The notes beneath the pieces are model-generated. The model did no database searches. It saw only the letters and a list, made by a program, of their open reading frames with translations, and was not told where the DNA came from. Below are positions 32,041 through 33,276 of a DNA stretch of 33,276 nucleotides, piece after piece (position 1 is the first letter of the stretch; each line of letters begins with the position of its first letter). A program made the position numbers and the translations under genes. Source of the DNA: Galbitalea sp036266835 (GTDB lineage: Bacteria > Actinomycetota > Actinomycetes > Actinomycetales > Microbacteriaceae); contig DATAXD010000063.1 in the NCBI GenBank assembly GCA_036266835.1, forward strand, positions 1 through 33,276, read 5' to 3'.

Positions 32041-32087
32041 CACCCGTTCCCGTCGAGACCGCCTTCGCGGAGCCCATCTCGACAGCG

Positions 32088-32093
32088 TAGCCT
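32088..32093 (+). promoter_or_regulatory. -10 element of the LysR-domain gene, leaderless arrangement
   Basis: TAGCCT with 7 bases to the GTG at 32101, which has no Shine-Dalgarno site. No clear -35. Confidence 0.42.
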
Positions 32094-32100
32094 GAGCCCG

Positions 32101-32721
32101 GTGAGCCTCGACGAGAACCAGCCGCGGGCTTCGGGGGCGGTAGCTCTGCGCATCGCGATCGTTCCCGGCGTTACTCCCGGCAAGTGGACACGGCGCTGGC
32201 AGGAGCGCCATCCCGATATCCCGTGCGAGATTGTGCGCATCGACGACGCAAACGGACGTGCCGTGCTGGACTCGGGCCGGGCGACGGCGAGCTTCCTGAG
32301 ACTGCCAGTGGATCGAGACGGGCTCAGCGTCATCCGCCTCTATTCCGAGGTTCCCGTTCTCGTCGTTTCTCGCGACTCCATCTTGTCGAGCCGAGAATCC
32401 CTGACGTCCGCAGAGATAGCGGAGTTGCCGGGTGTTGTGAGCTATCCGCCGGAGGGCTCCGTGAAGGATGCCGTTGCCCTCGTCGCGGCGGGGGTCGGAG
32501 CGCTGGCTCTCCCCCACTCGGTTGCTCGGCTGCACGCCCGAAAGGATGTGGTTGCCATCCCGGTCACGGATTCGACCGAGACCGAGGTTGCGATCTGCTG
32601 GCTTGCGGATGAGACGACCAATGTCATCGAGGAATTCGTCGGCATCGTCCGTGGCCGAACGGCTGCGAGTTCGCGGTCTGTAGTGCCTCCGGTGAAGCGA
32701 GGTAAGCGGCGGGGCCGTTAG
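32101..32721 (+). CDS. LysR substrate-binding domain protein without DNA-binding domain
   Basis: Protein of 206 residues. Almost all of it resembles the effector-binding half of LysR-type regulators, a periplasmic-binding-protein fold: VALRIAIVPGVTPGKWTRRW opens the first lobe, YSEVPVLVVSRDS and LTSAEIAELPGV form the hinge region, and VALVAAGVGALALPHSVARL is the classic second-lobe helix. No winged helix precedes it; the N terminus is only about 15 residues. The C terminus is very basic (VPPVKRGKRRGR), which may contact nucleic acid. It could be an orphan sensor, a regulator subunit or a degenerate LTTR. Its 3' end overlaps the last 4 bases of the convergent unknown gene. Confidence 0.75.
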   Translation: MSLDENQPRASGAVALRIAIVPGVTPGKWTRRWQERHPDIPCEIVRIDDANGRAVLDSGRATASFLRLPVDRDGLSVIRLYSEVPVLVVSRDSILSSRESLTSAEIAELPGVVSYPPEGSVKDAVALVAAGVGALALPHSVARLHARKDVVAIPVTDSTETEVAICWLADETTNVIEEFVGIVRGRTAASSRSVVPPVKRGKRRGR

Positions 32722-33059
32722 TCGGCGAACAGAAGCTCGGGCACCATCGCGTCGATCTGGCGACTCCATTCGCCTGGCGTCCTGCGGGATGCCTTCGATG
32801 GACCGGCTTCGGAGAGAAAGTCGATCAGTCTGCGAATGTCCGCGTGTTCGAGTTCCAGCCCGTCGCGCGGGTCAAGGCGATCGAGCCACTGATCGCGGCT
32901 GGCACGCCATTCCTGCGTTGTGCCAGCGGCACCACTCGGATGATCTGCTGCCCGCAGGATGGCACGCAAGCGAGTTGCGAGGTGTTCTGACAGACTCGAA
33001 GTCACTCCTCGAGCGTAATGTTTTGCGACACGCCGAAGTTTTGTCAGAACAATTGACAT
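32718..33059 (-). CDS. Unrecognised protein divergent from the LexA box
   Basis: I do not recognise this family. The open frame gives 113 residues from ATG 33059 (MSIVLTKLRR). It is mostly helical and charged, Arg/Asp/Glu-rich, with segments SSLSEHLATRLRAILRAAD and ELEHADIRRLIDFLSEAG and the ending MVPELLFAD. No membrane helix, signal peptide or metal motif is seen. ATG 33059 has no ribosome site, but the LexA box lies two bases upstream and contains TATGTT, which could be its -10. A GTG at 33005 sits directly after GAGGA and would give 95 residues. Its 3' end overlaps the LysR-like gene by four bases. Likely DNA-damage-induced together with imuA' (inference). Confidence 0.55.
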   Translation of the reverse strand: MSIVLTKLRRVAKHYARGVTSSLSEHLATRLRAILRAADHPSGAAGTTQEWRASRDQWLDRLDPRDGLELEHADIRRLIDFLSEAGPSKASRRTPGEWSRQIDAMVPELLFAD

Positions 33060-33061
33060 GA

Positions 33062-33077
33062 TCGAACATATGTTCGA
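33062..33077. promoter_or_regulatory. LexA-binding SOS box, perfect palindrome
   Basis: TCGAACATATGTTCGA, a perfect 16-bp palindrome matching the actinobacterial LexA consensus TCGAAC-N4-GTTCGA. It lies between two divergent genes: 10 bases before the ImuA'-like ATG at 33088 and 2 bases before the unknown gene's ATG at 33059. A TTGACA at 33053-33058 may be the -35 of imuA', which would place the box in the spacer and downstream region. Confidence 0.92.
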
Positions 33078-33087
33078 AACTTGGAGC

Positions 33088-33276
33088 ATGACTCCGGCAT
33101 CGGCGACCCTGCAAGAACGCAGCGATCAGATCCAGGAACTGCAGGGTCGCATTCGCTCGATGCAGGCAACCAGGCTCGATACCCGGCTGATCCCCACGCA
33201 TCCGGCGCTTGCCGAACTTTTGCCCGGCGGTGGCTTGAAGCAGGGTGCGATGTATTCGCTGGAGACCACCGCAGAC
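33088..33276 (+). CDS. imuA: ImuA'-like RecA-fold protein, N-terminal part
   Basis: This gene is cut by the right edge; 63 residues are visible. The coiled N terminus (LQERSDQIQELQGRIRSMQ) and the segment HPALAELLPGGGLKQGAMYSL match the start of actinobacterial ImuA' proteins, which are RecA-like partners of ImuB and DnaE2 in the mutagenic translesion complex. The perfect LexA box just upstream is what is expected for this operon. ATG 33088 has GGAG only one base away; an in-frame ATG at 33070 lies inside the LexA box. The ImuB and DnaE2 genes would follow beyond the window; this is a prediction. Confidence 0.75.
   Translation, partial: MTPASATLQERSDQIQELQGRIRSMQATRLDTRLIPTHPALAELLPGGGLKQGAMYSLETTAD

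Noticed and set aside
32041..32769. N-terminal extension of the three-helix membrane protein
   Set aside because: The open frame continues upstream but is antisense to the LysR-like gene, Arg-rich and without domain similarity.
33041..33063. PafBC-type promoter (TTGTCAG) before imuA'
   Set aside because: The first part fits, but no TAnnnT lies eight bases downstream; the adjacent LexA box explains control better.

Overview
The window looks like a chromosomal segment from a high-GC actinobacterium. The Microbacteriaceae (Micrococcales) are the best guess. This rests on RbpA, the mycothiol ligase MshC, adjacent PafB/PafC WYL regulators, a TatA-TatC-HelY block, three DUF2510 proteins, an actinobacterial-type LexA box and many TAnnnT -10 elements placed close to start codons. 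The family-level call is inference; no 16S rRNA gene is present.

Layout. 1-3.8 kb: end of a PLP enzyme of the D-threonine aldolase/D-serine dehydratase type, a translationally coupled TrpE/TrpG-like pair, a Nudix hydrolase and a short-chain dehydrogenase with a displaced active-site Tyr. 3.9-6.2 kb: an NfeD-SPFH membrane pair and a glycerophosphodiester phosphodiesterase. 6.3 kb: rbpA with a SigR/SigH-like promoter and a strong terminator that runs into the 3' end of lnt. 6.7-16.8 kb: a long minus-strand run, transcribed HAD phosphatase, trmI, FKBP lipoprotein, pafB, pafC, tatA, tatC, helY, lnt. This matches the mycobacterial order around the Pup-proteasome locus, but no pup, prcBA, mpa, dop or pafA is present. 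16.8-20.3 kb: a PAC2 protein, mshC and an M20 peptidase. 20.4-20.7 kb: tRNA-Leu(GAG), followed by two perfect hairpins and a second copy of the last 20 bp of the tRNA.

20.8-33.3 kb is more accessory. It holds a PAP2 phosphatase, an EEP-family nuclease/phosphatase, three paralogous DUF2510-plus-four-helix membrane proteins scattered among other genes, a family 2 glycosyltransferase, an alpha/beta hydrolase, a sedolisin (S53) protease broken by one frameshift, a glutathione peroxidase, a small GNAT, a DarT-like ADP-ribosyltransferase without a DarG neighbour, a J-domain/NERD fusion, a three-helix membrane protein and a LysR effector domain without a DNA-binding domain. At the right edge a perfect LexA box lies between an unrecognised 113-residue gene and the start of an ImuA'-like gene.

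Themes. DNA-damage functions recur: PafBC, the LexA-controlled imuA' and DarT-like. Thiol and redox genes are also present: mshC, GPx and the SigR-like promoter of rbpA. The most unusual items are the LexA box shared with an unknown gene, the unaccompanied zinc-motif DarT-like protein, the DUF2510 membrane family and the tRNA-derived repeat. Calls are from reading the sequence only; no database search was run.
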